64,000 nucleotides of DNA, taken from Acinetobacter sp. NIPH 2699. Lineage in GTDB: Bacteria; Pseudomonadota; Gammaproteobacteria; Pseudomonadales; Moraxellaceae. Positions 47,794 through 56,650 of the stretch are shown piece after piece. The position numbers and the translations under genes are program-made. The notes below the pieces were generated by a model. That model searched no databases. It saw only the letters and a program-made list of their open reading frames with translations, and was not told the DNA's origin. Each line of letters begins with the position of its first letter. Within the stretch, counting starts at the first letter, position 1. Where the stretch lies: assembly GCF_022549355.1 (NCBI RefSeq), contig NZ_JAKZGL010000010.1, positions 1-64,000 of the forward strand. Direction: 5' to 3'.

Positions 47794-49344
47794 ATGTCAG
47801 AACAAGAACACAACCTAGATATCAGCACAGACTACTACACAGCTGATCAAACAGCGACAGTCTCGGTACATTCATCTACATTTACCCCACAGCTCAATGT
47901 CACAAAGAATTTATTTGAGCAACTTAAATCACAGTTCTTTAATGAAATGCTAGACGATAAAAGTTTTAACGGTGAAGCATCAAAAAAAATTGAACAATGG
48001 TTAAGCCGCCATAGTCTTGACGAGTTGAAGGTGTTCGGTGCTGAGGCAAAACAACATTTTTTATATCAAGGTATTACTTTTAATGTTTATGCGGATCAGG
48101 AAGGGGTAGAACGAACGATTCCTTATGATTTGATTCCACGTGTGATTGAAAAAAAACAATGGGAGAAGATAGCAGCAGGCTGTACTCAGCGAGTCAAAGC
48201 ACTGAACTATTTTTTAGACGATATCTATCATGGACAAAATATTTTAAAAGAAGGTTTAATTCCAGCGCATCAAGTGATTACACATGAAGCCTTTCAGCCC
48301 TTTATGCTAAACCATCACTTACAGGGCAAGGTTTATTCACAAATTAGTGGGATCGATATTGTTCGAGATAGTCAGGGAGATTTATTTGTGCTTGAGGACA
48401 ATTTAAGAACACCTTCTGGAGTGTCTTATATGATGGAGAGCCGTAAGATTAGCCAAAAACTGATGCCTGATTTGTGTATAAGTAATAATTTACAGGGCGT
48501 AGAGCACTTCCCCAGCGTATTGCGAGAAATTTTAGAAGAAAATGCATATGTGGATCATCCCTTAATTGTTGTTTTAACGCCAGGTCGCTTTAATTGTGCC
48601 TATTATGAACATGCATTTTTGGCACGTGAAATGGATGTACCTTTGGTGACGAGTCGAGATTTATTTGTAGAAGATGACAAAGTTTTTGTCAAAACGATTC
48701 GTGGTCGTCAACAAGTTGATGTGATTTATCGTCGGGTGGATGATGATTTTTTAGATCCATTAATCTTTAGACCTGATAGTTGTTTAGGTGTTGCTGGTCT
48801 TATGGCGGCATATTTAGAAAATAATGTTGTGATTGCCAATGCGCCGGGAACAGGAGTGGCAGATGACAAGTCTATCTATCCTTATGTGGATCAGATGATT
48901 CAATTCTATTTAGGTGAAACACCGATTTTAAATAATGTTCCGACTTATCAATGCCGAGATGCTGAGCAGCTTGATTATGTGTTGAGTAATTTGGAAAAAT
49001 TGGTTGTAAAAGAGGCACAGGGTTCAGGTGGTTATGGCATGTTAATTGGCCCTCAGGCGAATGAACAACAAATTGAGAAATTTAGACAAAAAATCATTGA
49101 AACACCACATTTATATATTGCACAAACAACTTTAGCTCTGTCCGTTGCACCGACGCTGACTGCTGAAGGCGTGGCAGAACGTCATATTGATTTACGTCCA
49201 TTTGTGCTGAGTTCGCCTCATCGTACTGAAATTGTTCCCGGTGGTCTAACCCGTGTTGCGATGCAAGAAGGTTCGCTGGTGGTCAATTCTTCGCAGGGCG
49301 GAGGAATTAAAGATACATGGGTGGTTGAAACATTACCTTCTTAA
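47794..49344 (+). CDS. circularly permuted ATP-grasp protein (DUF404/DUF407)
   Basis: A 516-residue protein of the circularly permuted ATP-grasp type, predicted to ligate a carboxylate and an amine using ATP. Family stretches include VLEDNLRTPSGVSYMMESRK (near residue 202), IYRRVDDDFLDPL, NAPGTGVADDKSIYPYV and VVKEAQGSGGYGMLIGP. It is the first gene of an operon with alpha-E, transglutaminase and Anbu proteins. Comparative genomics has proposed that this set makes and breaks an unknown peptide or protein tag. A GAGG site precedes the ATG. Confidence 0.92.
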   Translation: MSEQEHNLDISTDYYTADQTATVSVHSSTFTPQLNVTKNLFEQLKSQFFNEMLDDKSFNGEASKKIEQWLSRHSLDELKVFGAEAKQHFLYQGITFNVYADQEGVERTIPYDLIPRVIEKKQWEKIAAGCTQRVKALNYFLDDIYHGQNILKEGLIPAHQVITHEAFQPFMLNHHLQGKVYSQISGIDIVRDSQGDLFVLEDNLRTPSGVSYMMESRKISQKLMPDLCISNNLQGVEHFPSVLREILEENAYVDHPLIVVLTPGRFNCAYYEHAFLAREMDVPLVTSRDLFVEDDKVFVKTIRGRQQVDVIYRRVDDDFLDPLIFRPDSCLGVAGLMAAYLENNVVIANAPGTGVADDKSIYPYVDQMIQFYLGETPILNNVPTYQCRDAEQLDYVLSNLEKLVVKEAQGSGGYGMLIGPQANEQQIEKFRQKIIETPHLYIAQTTLALSVAPTLTAEGVAERHIDLRPFVLSSPHRTEIVPGGLTRVAMQEGSLVVNSSQGGGIKDTWVVETLPS

Positions 49345-49367
49345 ACGTCTTCCTTACGAAGCTTTAG

Positions 49368-49408
49368 TCTAAAACACGAATCTGTATTTTATCGGAGCGT
49401 GTTTTAGA
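49368..49408 (+). repeat. inverted repeat inside the Anbu operon
   Basis: Perfect 11-bp arms TCTAAAACACG / CGTGTTTTAGA with a 19-nt spacer, in the 92-bp gap between the ATP-grasp and alpha-E genes. No T run follows, so it is probably an mRNA stability or processing hairpin rather than a terminator. Confidence 0.6.
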
Positions 49409-49436
49409 GGATTTTATAATATAAGGGAGGACATAT

Positions 49437-50039
49437 ATGGTTTTACTTCGCTCAAATGCCGAACATATTTATTGGTTAGGTCGTTATTTATTTAGGATTG
49501 ATCATGTTGCTCAACAGTTGCCATTAACAAATGACCAGCAAGCTGCGGCGTTTGCTCAAGCGCTTTATTTGCAGATCGAGGATGCTGAAAGTTTAAATCA
49601 GTTTATGTTAGATCGAAAGCAGCCCTATTCATTGTTAAGTCAACTTGAGGTTGCACGAGATAATATTCAAGAATTAAGAGGATTATTATCGTCACAAGCT
49701 TATGCTGAACTCAATCACCTCATAAAAAATGCGCCGTCAGATGCTTTGATGATTAGTGATATAGTGAAGCAATGTTGTGCGATTTTAGACGCTGAGCAAG
49801 AGGAAGTTTGCTTATTTCTACACATTGGACAGAACGTGGAATGTATTGATACGTACTTCCGTTTTCAACATGATATTAACAATGTACTTGATACGATTGA
49901 ACCTGTCATTGAGCGATTATTTCATATAGGTTGGAGCGATTTGCAGCCAAGTTGGGAAATATTGAAAGATCAGCCTTATTTAAATCAGTTTTATGCATTT
50001 ACTTATAAGCTGGAAAATCAATTCGAGGTAAGCTCATGA
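49437..50039 (+). CDS. short alpha-E domain protein (DUF403)
   Basis: A 200-residue all-helical protein. The opening LRSNAEHIYWLGRYLFRIDH is the alpha-E signature (usually RxAExxYWxGRYxER). Alpha-E proteins normally have about 300 residues, so this is a short form; the frame is intact and starts with a strong GGGAGG site. Its TGA overlaps the ATG of the transglutaminase gene by 4 bp, so the two are translationally coupled. Biochemical role unknown; always found with the ATP-grasp partner. Confidence 0.85.
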   Translation: MVLLRSNAEHIYWLGRYLFRIDHVAQQLPLTNDQQAAAFAQALYLQIEDAESLNQFMLDRKQPYSLLSQLEVARDNIQELRGLLSSQAYAELNHLIKNAPSDALMISDIVKQCCAILDAEQEEVCLFLHIGQNVECIDTYFRFQHDINNVLDTIEPVIERLFHIGWSDLQPSWEILKDQPYLNQFYAFTYKLENQFEVSS

Positions 50040-50815
50040 AGTTAATGGTGAACCACCAAACCCATTATCGCTATACAGAGACTGCACGGAATAGCGTGCA
50101 GTCTATAAAAATGATGCCTCAAAGTTCTCAGCATCAAATCGTTGAGACTTGGCATGTGAGCGTGCCAGGACAATATACCTGTAAGCGAGATGCTTTTAAT
50201 AATTTATGGATTACTGCAACTCAACGTCATGATTATCGTTATTTAACCATCATGGCGCAGGGGATTGTTGATTTATTGGATACTGAGCTTGGTTATTTTG
50301 AAAGTGATCTTAGCCCGATGCTGTTTCAGCAACGTACCGCAATAACCTGTTGTGATTTAGCCATGTCAGATTTTGCTCATTCGGTGGTTAAGGTTAAAGA
50401 TCGTCAACATTTAATTCTTCTATCAGAGAAAATATTACAGCAAATCGCTTATCAACCAGCAAGCACATCTGTCACAACCTCAGCGATTGATGCATTCTAT
50501 GCAGGCCAAGGTGTCTGCCAAGATCATGCACATGTATTGATTGCGATGTGTCGGGTGTTACAATTACCTGCACGTTATGTTTCGGGATATTTATACGATC
50601 GAAATCAGCCACACCTTGCCAGTCATGCATGGGCAGAAGTTTTTTTGGATAATCAATGGTATTGTTTCGATGTAAGTAATCAAATATTTACACCTCAGAA
50701 TCATATCTATGTTGCAGTTGGACGTGATTATCTAGATGTTGCGCCGATTCGTGGTGTCCGTGAGCAAGGTGGCGTTGAAAGTATGATGTCTACGGTTCAG
50801 GTACTGGCTTGTTGA
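50036..50815 (+). CDS. transglutaminase-like protease/peptidase of the Anbu operon
   Basis: A 259-residue cytosolic protein: N-terminal beta domain (MKLMVNHQTHYRYTETARNS) typical of bacterial transglutaminase-like proteins, then a papain-fold catalytic domain. The triad is Cys161 in GQGVCQDHAHVL, His197 in SHAWAEVF and Asp212 in CFDVSNQ. Members of this group act as peptidases or amidases rather than cross-linking enzymes. It may hydrolyse or transfer the product of the ATP-grasp ligase. The gene is coupled to the alpha-E gene and 16 bp before Anbu. Confidence 0.92.
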   Translation: MKLMVNHQTHYRYTETARNSVQSIKMMPQSSQHQIVETWHVSVPGQYTCKRDAFNNLWITATQRHDYRYLTIMAQGIVDLLDTELGYFESDLSPMLFQQRTAITCCDLAMSDFAHSVVKVKDRQHLILLSEKILQQIAYQPASTSVTTSAIDAFYAGQGVCQDHAHVLIAMCRVLQLPARYVSGYLYDRNQPHLASHAWAEVFLDNQWYCFDVSNQIFTPQNHIYVAVGRDYLDVAPIRGVREQGGVESMMSTVQVLAC

Positions 50816-50831
50816 ATGTAAAGAGAGAAAG

Positions 50832-51566
50832 ATGACCTATTGTTGTGCATTAAGATTAGAGCAAGGTTTGGTGCTGATTAGTGATACTCGAACCAATGCG
50901 GGGGTCGATCATATTTCTGTATTTCGTAAATTACATACCTTTGGGGTCGAGGGTGAGCGTTTTATTGCACTACAAACAGCAGGGAACTTGGCAACCACTC
51001 AAGCGGTCATTGGACATCTTCAAAACGCTTTAACTTTACACCAAGAGCCAAATCTTTATACGGTAAATACCATGTTTGAAGTAGCTGAACTGGTGGGTAA
51101 GACCTTGCGTCGTGTTTTAGAGGATGTTACGAGCAATACACATGAACAAATGAATTATTCATGCAGTATTTTGGTGGGTGGTCAAATCTTGGGTGAAGAT
51201 ATGCAACTCTATAATGTTTACCCTGAGGGTAATTTCATCCGTGCAACCACGGATACACCGTACTTCCAAATCGGCGAAAGTAAATATGGCAAACCAATTT
51301 TAGATCGTGCACTCCACTATACGATGCCTTTAAGTGAAGGTTTACGGTGCTCATTAATTTCTTTTGACTCAACTTTGCGTTCCAATGTTTCCGTGGGGCT
51401 ACCTTTGGATGCGTTGGTTTATCATAAAGATAGTTTTAAAAGCCCTGCTGCCAAGCGGATAAATGAAGAAGATCCATATTTTACTCAGATCAGTAAACAG
51501 TGGTCAGAAACCTTGCGCCGTGGTTTACAAGAGTTGCCTGAGCCAACAAATGATTATGGTTTATAA
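50832..51566 (+). CDS. Anbu, proteasome-type peptidase
   Basis: A 244-residue N-terminal-nucleophile hydrolase homologous to proteasome beta subunits, the Anbu family. After removal of Met the nucleophile is Thr (MTYCCALRLEQGLVLISDTR). The conserved SDTR and FRKL supply the catalytic Asp and Lys near residues 18 and 33. YSCSILVGGQILGEDMQLYN and SKYGKPILDRALHYTMPLSE are typical of Anbu. The family assembles into rings or helical lock-washer particles. It is the last gene of the four-gene operon. Confidence 0.93.
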   Translation: MTYCCALRLEQGLVLISDTRTNAGVDHISVFRKLHTFGVEGERFIALQTAGNLATTQAVIGHLQNALTLHQEPNLYTVNTMFEVAELVGKTLRRVLEDVTSNTHEQMNYSCSILVGGQILGEDMQLYNVYPEGNFIRATTDTPYFQIGESKYGKPILDRALHYTMPLSEGLRCSLISFDSTLRSNVSVGLPLDALVYHKDSFKSPAAKRINEEDPYFTQISKQWSETLRRGLQELPEPTNDYGL

Positions 51567-51623
51567 GAATCTGAAAAATCCAAGTCACCTTAATCAGTAT
51601 TTCTGTTGTGAGTCATTTTTAAA

Positions 51624-52091
51624 TTAAGGTGTCATTTTTTTGATCAGGATATGATCCAATGCCATAAATTGAGGCTTTGATGTAATCAGTATAGCTAAGA
51701 TCAGCATATATAGAAGATCGTGAATATAAAACAACCAACTGAACCAGCTAATCGAATCTAGATGAGGTGGGATCGTATGGATTCCAACCGTATAAAGTGC
51801 GGTAAGACAAATGATCAATAATAAAATACTGCTGATTTGGGTCAATAATCCAATAATCAGTAATAAGCCCGCTAGCATTTCGGTTGCAGAAACAAATGTA
51901 CTCATGATCTCGGGAAATGGTATCCCTGCGTCAATAATGGTTTCCAGCATAATGAGTTGATTTTTCTCAACGAAAAGTTTATTGAAACCCGTTGTGAAGA
52001 AAAAGATGCCGATAGAAATTCGTACCAAAAAAAGAACAAATTGCGGTATCGGCATTTTATAGAGAGGATTATCGTAAATAAGTTTCAACAT
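51624..52091 (-). CDS. DoxX-family membrane protein
   Basis: A 155-residue inner-membrane protein with four hydrophobic segments. FLVRISIGIFFFTTGFNKLF near the N-terminus and PEIMSTFVSATEMLAGLLLI are typical of DoxX/DoxD proteins. These are linked to redox balance and thiosulfate:quinone oxidoreduction in some organisms, but the function here is unknown. It is downstream of alr's end of the cluster and convergent with Anbu. Confidence 0.85.
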   Translation of the reverse strand: MLKLIYDNPLYKMPIPQFVLFLVRISIGIFFFTTGFNKLFVEKNQLIMLETIIDAGIPFPEIMSTFVSATEMLAGLLLIIGLLTQISSILLLIICLTALYTVGIHTIPPHLDSISWFSWLFYIHDLLYMLILAILITSKPQFMALDHILIKKMTP

Positions 52092-52159
52092 TCTTTTTCA
52101 ATTAAATCGTCAAAACTGTATTAAAGATAAAACAAAAAAGGAGAACAAGCGTTGTTTGG

Positions 52160-53233
52160 TTACGCGTATATTCGCCGTGATGGTCTTTGTGTTAAACGAC
52201 AGAGTAGTTCATATCCAATAGTACCATTGGCATCTGCAACCTCATCGACTAAACGTGTTTTCCCCCAAAGCTCAACCTGAGTTCCTATTTCGGCTTGAAT
52301 GTCTGTGACATCAATGGCCATCATATCCATACTGACACGCCCGACAACTGGAACAAGTTGTTGATCAATGGCAACAAAGTTTGGCTTGATATAAGCGCGA
52401 GGATAACCATCACCATAGCCAATAGAAACGATGGCGATATTCATATTTTTTGATGCTGTGAAGAGGGAGCCATAACCAACATGTTCACCCTGTTGAATAT
52501 GATTTAATGCAATGATTTCAGCACGAAAAGTCATGACTGGTTTTAAATCTAGTTCATGTGCATTTTTATCCGCAAAAGGGGTGGCACCATAAAGCATGAT
52601 GCCTGGACGGACAAAATCAAAATGTAGTTCTGGGTATTTATAAATGGCTGCGGAATTACAACAAGAAGCCATAATTGGCTCACAGGCTTGTTTTATTTGT
52701 AAGAACTGATCTATTTGCTGCTCGTTTAAAGGGTGATCAGCATCAGCATTGGCGAAGTGCATTGCCAAAACACAAGTGAAACCTTCAGATTTTAAGCGTT
52801 GAATGACATCAATGATTTCAGTACGTTTGAAGCCTAAACGGTTCATGCCACTATTGAGTTTGATCCACACTTTTAAGCCGAGTGTGTTATAAGCATTTTT
52901 ATGTTGAATCAGCCATTCGACTTGTTGGGCGTGATGAACGATGCATTCAAGTTGATATTGAATCACATGTGCCATTTCATCTTCAGAAAAAACGCCTTCA
53001 ATTAATGTAATGGGTTGCGTATATCCCAGTTGCCTGATTTCTAAGGCCTCTTCTAAGCAGGCGACACCAAAGGCATCTGTGGTTTCTAAGGCGGCTAAGC
53101 AGTCTTTGATTCCATGTCCGTAGGCATTGGCTTTAACCATGCTTACAATTTTTGAATGTGGAGCTAGTTGTTTGACACGGTTTAAATTATATTGCAGCGC
53201 AGAACTGTCAATATAAACTGTTGCTTGGCGCAC
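52160..53233 (-). CDS. alr: alanine racemase
   Basis: PLP-dependent racemase that makes D-alanine for peptidoglycan. The 357-residue length is typical. Lys34 in SMVKANAYGHG binds PLP. YGDGYPR, GYGSLF (catalytic Tyr near 253) and GRVSMDMMAIDVTD are conserved. It lies 58 bp downstream of dnaB in the same direction, the usual gammaproteobacterial dnaB-alr pairing. Confidence 0.95.
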   Translation of the reverse strand: MRQATVYIDSSALQYNLNRVKQLAPHSKIVSMVKANAYGHGIKDCLAALETTDAFGVACLEEALEIRQLGYTQPITLIEGVFSEDEMAHVIQYQLECIVHHAQQVEWLIQHKNAYNTLGLKVWIKLNSGMNRLGFKRTEIIDVIQRLKSEGFTCVLAMHFANADADHPLNEQQIDQFLQIKQACEPIMASCCNSAAIYKYPELHFDFVRPGIMLYGATPFADKNAHELDLKPVMTFRAEIIALNHIQQGEHVGYGSLFTASKNMNIAIVSIGYGDGYPRAYIKPNFVAIDQQLVPVVGRVSMDMMAIDVTDIQAEIGTQVELWGKTRLVDEVADANGTIGYELLCRLTQRPSRRIYA

Positions 53234-53291
53234 CCTGATTTCTCCTTTGGGACGACTTGGAAAGTATATAAAGCAAGTATTAAATTAGATG

Positions 53292-54737
53292 TTATTCATC
53301 GTTATCATATTGGGCATAGAACTCTGGTGAGAGATTACTAAAACGAGTGTACTGTCCTTCAAAAGCCAGACGCACCGAACCAATCGGGCCATTACGTTGC
53401 TTACCGATGATGATTTCAGCGGTACCAGCTTCTTTAGATTCTTTGTTATAGACTTCATCGCGGTAAATAAACATGATTAAGTCCGCATCCTGCTCGATCG
53501 CTCCAGATTCACGTAAGTCAGACATAACAGGGCGTTTGTTTGGTCGGTTCTCCAAACTACGGTTAAGCTGGGACAGTGCGATGACAGGACATTGCATTTC
53601 TTTTGCTAATGCTTTCAAACTTCGAGAAATTTCAGAAATCTCACCGACACGGTTATCTCCCATACCAGGGACTTTCATCAACTGTAAATAGTCGACCATG
53701 ATACAGCCAATTTTGCCGTCATGCATTTTGGCGATACGACGTGCACGTGCTCTGAGTTCCGTTGGTGGCAAGGCAGAGGAGTCATCAATATACAATTGCA
53801 TTTGTTGTAATTGCAGAATTGTTCCAGTGACCTTGGTCCATTCGTCAGCATCAAGATTACCCGATCGTAAATGTCCTTGATGAACTTTCCCCATTGCGGA
53901 AATCAAACGCATGGCGATGGAGTCGGCTGGCATTTCCATAGAAAAAACCAGTGCAGGCAGTCGGTTGTATTGCAGTACGCTTTCAACCAAGTTCATTGCA
54001 AATGTGGTTTTACCCATAGATGGACGCGCTGCAACAATAATTAAATCTCCTGCTTGCATCCCAGAGGTTTTATTATCGAGTTCTAAGAAGCCTGTGGTTA
54101 AACCTGTGATACTTCCCTCTAATTTAGAAAGCTCATCAAGTTTCATAATGACATCGGCAGTCACTGAACTGATCGATTTTGGGCCTGAATCTTTTTTATT
54201 ATTGTTGTGTTGTTCAGCCAGTGAAAAAATTTGGGTTTCAGCAAGATCAAGAATTTCGCTCACTGGACGACCTTTGGTGTCATAAGCATTTTGCAGAATA
54301 TCGGTACTTACTTTGATCATTGTACGCAGAGTAGAAAATTCTTTGATTTTATTGGCATAGGTTTCAAGATTATAAAAACTTGAAGGGGAGTCAGCCATCA
54401 ATTGCATTAAATATTCTTCACCACCAATCGCATCGAGTAGATTTTGTTTGAGTAACCAATCATTGACTAAAACAGCATCATAAGGTGAGTTTTCTTGTGC
54501 AAGTTTCTCAATTGCTCGATAAATATATTTATGCCGCGTCGCATAAAAATCATTTTCTTTGAGCATGTCGCTGACTTGTTCAAATGATTCAGCAACCGTC
54601 ATCAATGCCGCTAAAACTGCCTGCTCAATGGCAAGATTATGGGGTGGGGTACGGAATTCCTTTAGTTGACCTGAGTCACTCATTTTACTCTCTGTATTTT
54701 GAGTATTTTTCGTAAAATTGGCATTCGCCTGTGACAT
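53292..54737 (-). CDS. dnaB: replicative DNA helicase
   Basis: Hexameric ATP-driven helicase at the replication fork. The N-terminal DnaB_N domain begins with PPHNLAIEQAVLAALM near residue 31. The RecA-like ATPase follows, with Walker A ARPSMGKTTFAMN near residue 236, GKIGCIMVDYLQLM and the arginine-finger region IALSQLNRSLENR. The 481-residue length is normal; no intein is present. It is followed by alr. Confidence 0.97.
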   Translation of the reverse strand: MSQANANFTKNTQNTESKMSDSGQLKEFRTPPHNLAIEQAVLAALMTVAESFEQVSDMLKENDFYATRHKYIYRAIEKLAQENSPYDAVLVNDWLLKQNLLDAIGGEEYLMQLMADSPSSFYNLETYANKIKEFSTLRTMIKVSTDILQNAYDTKGRPVSEILDLAETQIFSLAEQHNNNKKDSGPKSISSVTADVIMKLDELSKLEGSITGLTTGFLELDNKTSGMQAGDLIIVAARPSMGKTTFAMNLVESVLQYNRLPALVFSMEMPADSIAMRLISAMGKVHQGHLRSGNLDADEWTKVTGTILQLQQMQLYIDDSSALPPTELRARARRIAKMHDGKIGCIMVDYLQLMKVPGMGDNRVGEISEISRSLKALAKEMQCPVIALSQLNRSLENRPNKRPVMSDLRESGAIEQDADLIMFIYRDEVYNKESKEAGTAEIIIGKQRNGPIGSVRLAFEGQYTRFSNLSPEFYAQYDNDE

Positions 54738-54914
54738 AACAAGACCTAATAAAAAGATGAAACTAGTAACAACTGACTATCTTAATCCAAATGAATCGCA
54801 TCCAGTGAACTTAATTTAGAAAAATTGTTTAATTGGTGAAAAAGTGCAATAGACGCTTATTTTAGAGCCATATGATCTTTTACAAGTACTCTGCGAAGTG
54901 CCAGCAGACCTTCA

Positions 54915-55232
54915 TTATAGTGAATGTATATTCTCGGCTTTTACAAACCAGTCTTGTTCAAGGCGTCCATTTTTTAAACGGTATAGTGAAAGACCATAAC
55001 GAAGATCATTGTTCTTGGCATCTTTTATAAACCCATTCTCTCTACCTAGAGAATATAAAAAGGCGTCAATTAATAAAAGGGCTGCATCTAAAAACCACCA
55101 GAAACCTAAACCACCGAAAGTGATCAATTTCAAAATGCCAGTTTTCTTTTTTCCTAGATAAAAACGATCGAATCCGAGAAGTCCAAAAAACATGGCTAAA
55201 ATTAAGGCAAATAAACGGTTCTTCTTTTTCAT
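54915..55232 (-). CDS. TM2-domain membrane protein
   Basis: A 105-residue protein with two membrane helices and the TM2 pattern: KNRLFALILAMFFGLLGFDR, then FYLGKKKTGILKLITFGGLG, then FWWFLDAALLLIDA. The G-x-x-G-xDRFYLG motif is diagnostic. The last 40 residues are soluble and charged. Function unknown. It stands alone between dnaB and rplI. Confidence 0.85.
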   Translation of the reverse strand: MKKKNRLFALILAMFFGLLGFDRFYLGKKKTGILKLITFGGLGFWWFLDAALLLIDAFLYSLGRENGFIKDAKNNDLRYGLSLYRLKNGRLEQDWFVKAENIHSL

Positions 55233-55328
55233 TTTATACCTCTATACGGATAAGAATTTTTGTAAAAATTAAAAACTTAATTTATGTGATTTTATTTTCA
55301 GATTGATTATGCTTTGCATAGACATAAA

Positions 55329-55355
55329 AAAAGAGCATGTTAAACATGCTCTTTT
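55329..55355 (-). terminator. Rho-independent terminator after rplI
   Basis: An 11-13-bp stem AAAAGAGCATG / CATGCTCTTTT with a small loop, followed by a T-rich run on the minus strand, 12 bp past the rplI stop. Confidence 0.85.
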
Positions 55356-55366
55356 CTTTGCAGAAA

Positions 55367-55813
55367 TTACTCAGATACGATAGTAACGAGAACTTCAGCA
55401 ACAACATCATGATGCAATTGAATTGCGATGTTGAATTCACCAGTGTGACGAAGCGCACCGTTTGGTAAACGAACTTCTGCACGATCTACAACTAGACCAG
55501 CATTCGTTAAAGCGTCAGCAATATCACGAGTACCGATAGAACCGAAAAGTTTACCTTCATCACCAGCTTTAGCAGTGATTACGATATTAACTTCGTTCAA
55601 TTGTTCAGCACGTGCATTTGCAGAAGCTAAAATGTCAGCTTCTTGTTTCTCAAGTTCAGCACGACGTGCTTCAAAAGCAGAAGTGTTTGCTTCAGTAGCA
55701 GCTACTGCTTTACCTTGAGGAATCAAAAAGTTACGACCATAACCAGCTTTTACTGATACTTTGTCGCCTAATTTACCAAGGTTTTTAATGCGTTGTAATA
55801 AGATAATATCCAC
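55367..55813 (-). CDS. rplI: 50S ribosomal protein L9
   Basis: Binds 23S rRNA at the base of the L1 stalk. At 148 residues it matches E. coli L9 (149). The N-terminal domain reads [20 protein letters not shown] then [17 protein letters not shown], the family signature. A long connecting helix (about 41-75) leads to the C-terminal domain. It is the last gene of the rpsF-rpsR-rplI operon and has a strong terminator. Confidence 0.98.
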   Translation of the reverse strand: MDIILLQRIKNLGKLGDKVSVKAGYGRNFLIPQGKAVAATEANTSAFEARRAELEKQEADILASANARAEQLNEVNIVITAKAGDEGKLFGSIGTRDIADALTNAGLVVDRAEVRLPNGALRHTGEFNIAIQLHHDVVAEVLVTIVSE

Positions 55814-55822
55814 AGCTCAACC

Positions 55823-56050
55823 TCACTTATGATTGTCAGTGTAAGGGATCAACGATAAATAGCGAGCTTGTTTAATAGCTAATGCTAATTGACGTTGATA
55901 ACGAGCTTTAGTACCTGTAATACGGCTAGGAACAATCTTGCCGTTTTCAGTGATGTACTGTTTTAAAGTGTCGATATCTTTATAGTCGATGTACGCAACT
56001 TTCTCAGCTGTAAAGCGGCAGAACTTGCGACGACGGTAAAAACGTGCCAT
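55823..56050 (-). CDS. rpsR: 30S ribosomal protein S18
   Basis: Small-subunit protein that pairs with S6 on the platform. The 75-residue length is exact for the family. [13 protein letters not shown] and [20 protein letters not shown] then [20 protein letters not shown] are diagnostic. It is in operon with rpsF (11 bp upstream) and rplI (9 bp downstream). Confidence 0.98.
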   Translation of the reverse strand: MARFYRRRKFCRFTAEKVAYIDYKDIDTLKQYITENGKIVPSRITGTKARYQRQLALAIKQARYLSLIPYTDNHK

Positions 56051-56061
56051 TGAGGTTCTCC

Positions 56062-56445
56062 TTATTCAGCTTCTTGAGTGACGTGTTGTGCTTCTTCACG
56101 TTGAGCTTTACGCGCACGTTTTTCTTCAGCACTTTTCGCAAGTAAAGATTCTTCAGTAATTGCGTGTTCACGACGAATAATGATGTTACGGAGAATTGCA
56201 TCGTTATAACGGAACAATTCTTCTAATTCATCAAGAGTCGTTTGACCACATTCAACATTCATAAGAATGTAGTGCGCTTTATGAATTTTGTTAATCGGGT
56301 AAGCCAATTGACGGCGGCCCCAATCTTCTAAACGGTGAATTTGACCTTCAGCTTCTTTGATCTGAGAGATATAGCGTTCTACCATACCTACAACTTGATC
56401 GCTTTGATCTGGGTGTACTAAAAGTACGATTTCGTAATGACGCAT
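56062..56445 (-). CDS. rpsF: 30S ribosomal protein S6
   Basis: Small-subunit protein; a ferredoxin-like fold with [20 protein letters not shown] at the start, [20 protein letters not shown] and [10 protein letters not shown]. At 127 residues it has the acidic/basic C-terminal tail seen in gammaproteobacteria ([20 protein letters not shown]). In other bacteria S6:S18 bind their own leader to control the operon. The leader here is about 180 bp and contains several GC-rich pairs, but I could not confirm that motif. Confidence 0.97.
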   Translation of the reverse strand: MRHYEIVLLVHPDQSDQVVGMVERYISQIKEAEGQIHRLEDWGRRQLAYPINKIHKAHYILMNVECGQTTLDELEELFRYNDAILRNIIIRREHAITEESLLAKSAEEKRARKAQREEAQHVTQEAE

Positions 56446-56621
56446 TGTCAGCTCCTTACGGTTTAAACAGCCCCTAACAACAATGTTAGAAGCAAGGAGT
56501 CATAACTTGAAAAGTTAAGTCGCAAATTGCGAAGCTGCGATTTTAGACAGGTTTAGTCGAAATCGCAAGCGATATTCGTTGTTTGGCGTGAAGTAAGGCG
56601 GTAAAGCCTAGATCTGGGAAT

Positions 56622-56650
56622 AAAAAGATAGAGTTGGTCTCTATCTTTTT
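56622..56650 (-). terminator. Rho-independent terminator after cyoE
   Basis: A 12-bp stem AAAAAGATAGAG / CTCTATCTTTTT with a 5-nt loop, overlapping the cyoE stop codon, followed by ATTCCC on the minus strand. Confidence 0.75.

Noticed and set aside
51586..51631. Terminator between Anbu and doxX
   Set aside because: A 9-bp pair CACCTTAAT / ATTAAGGTG exists, but the 28-nt loop makes it a weak candidate, so it was not listed.
56446..56621. S6:S18 leader motif upstream of rpsF
   Set aside because: A CCG-containing stretch is present just before the ribosome binding site, but I could not fold it into the known motif with confidence.
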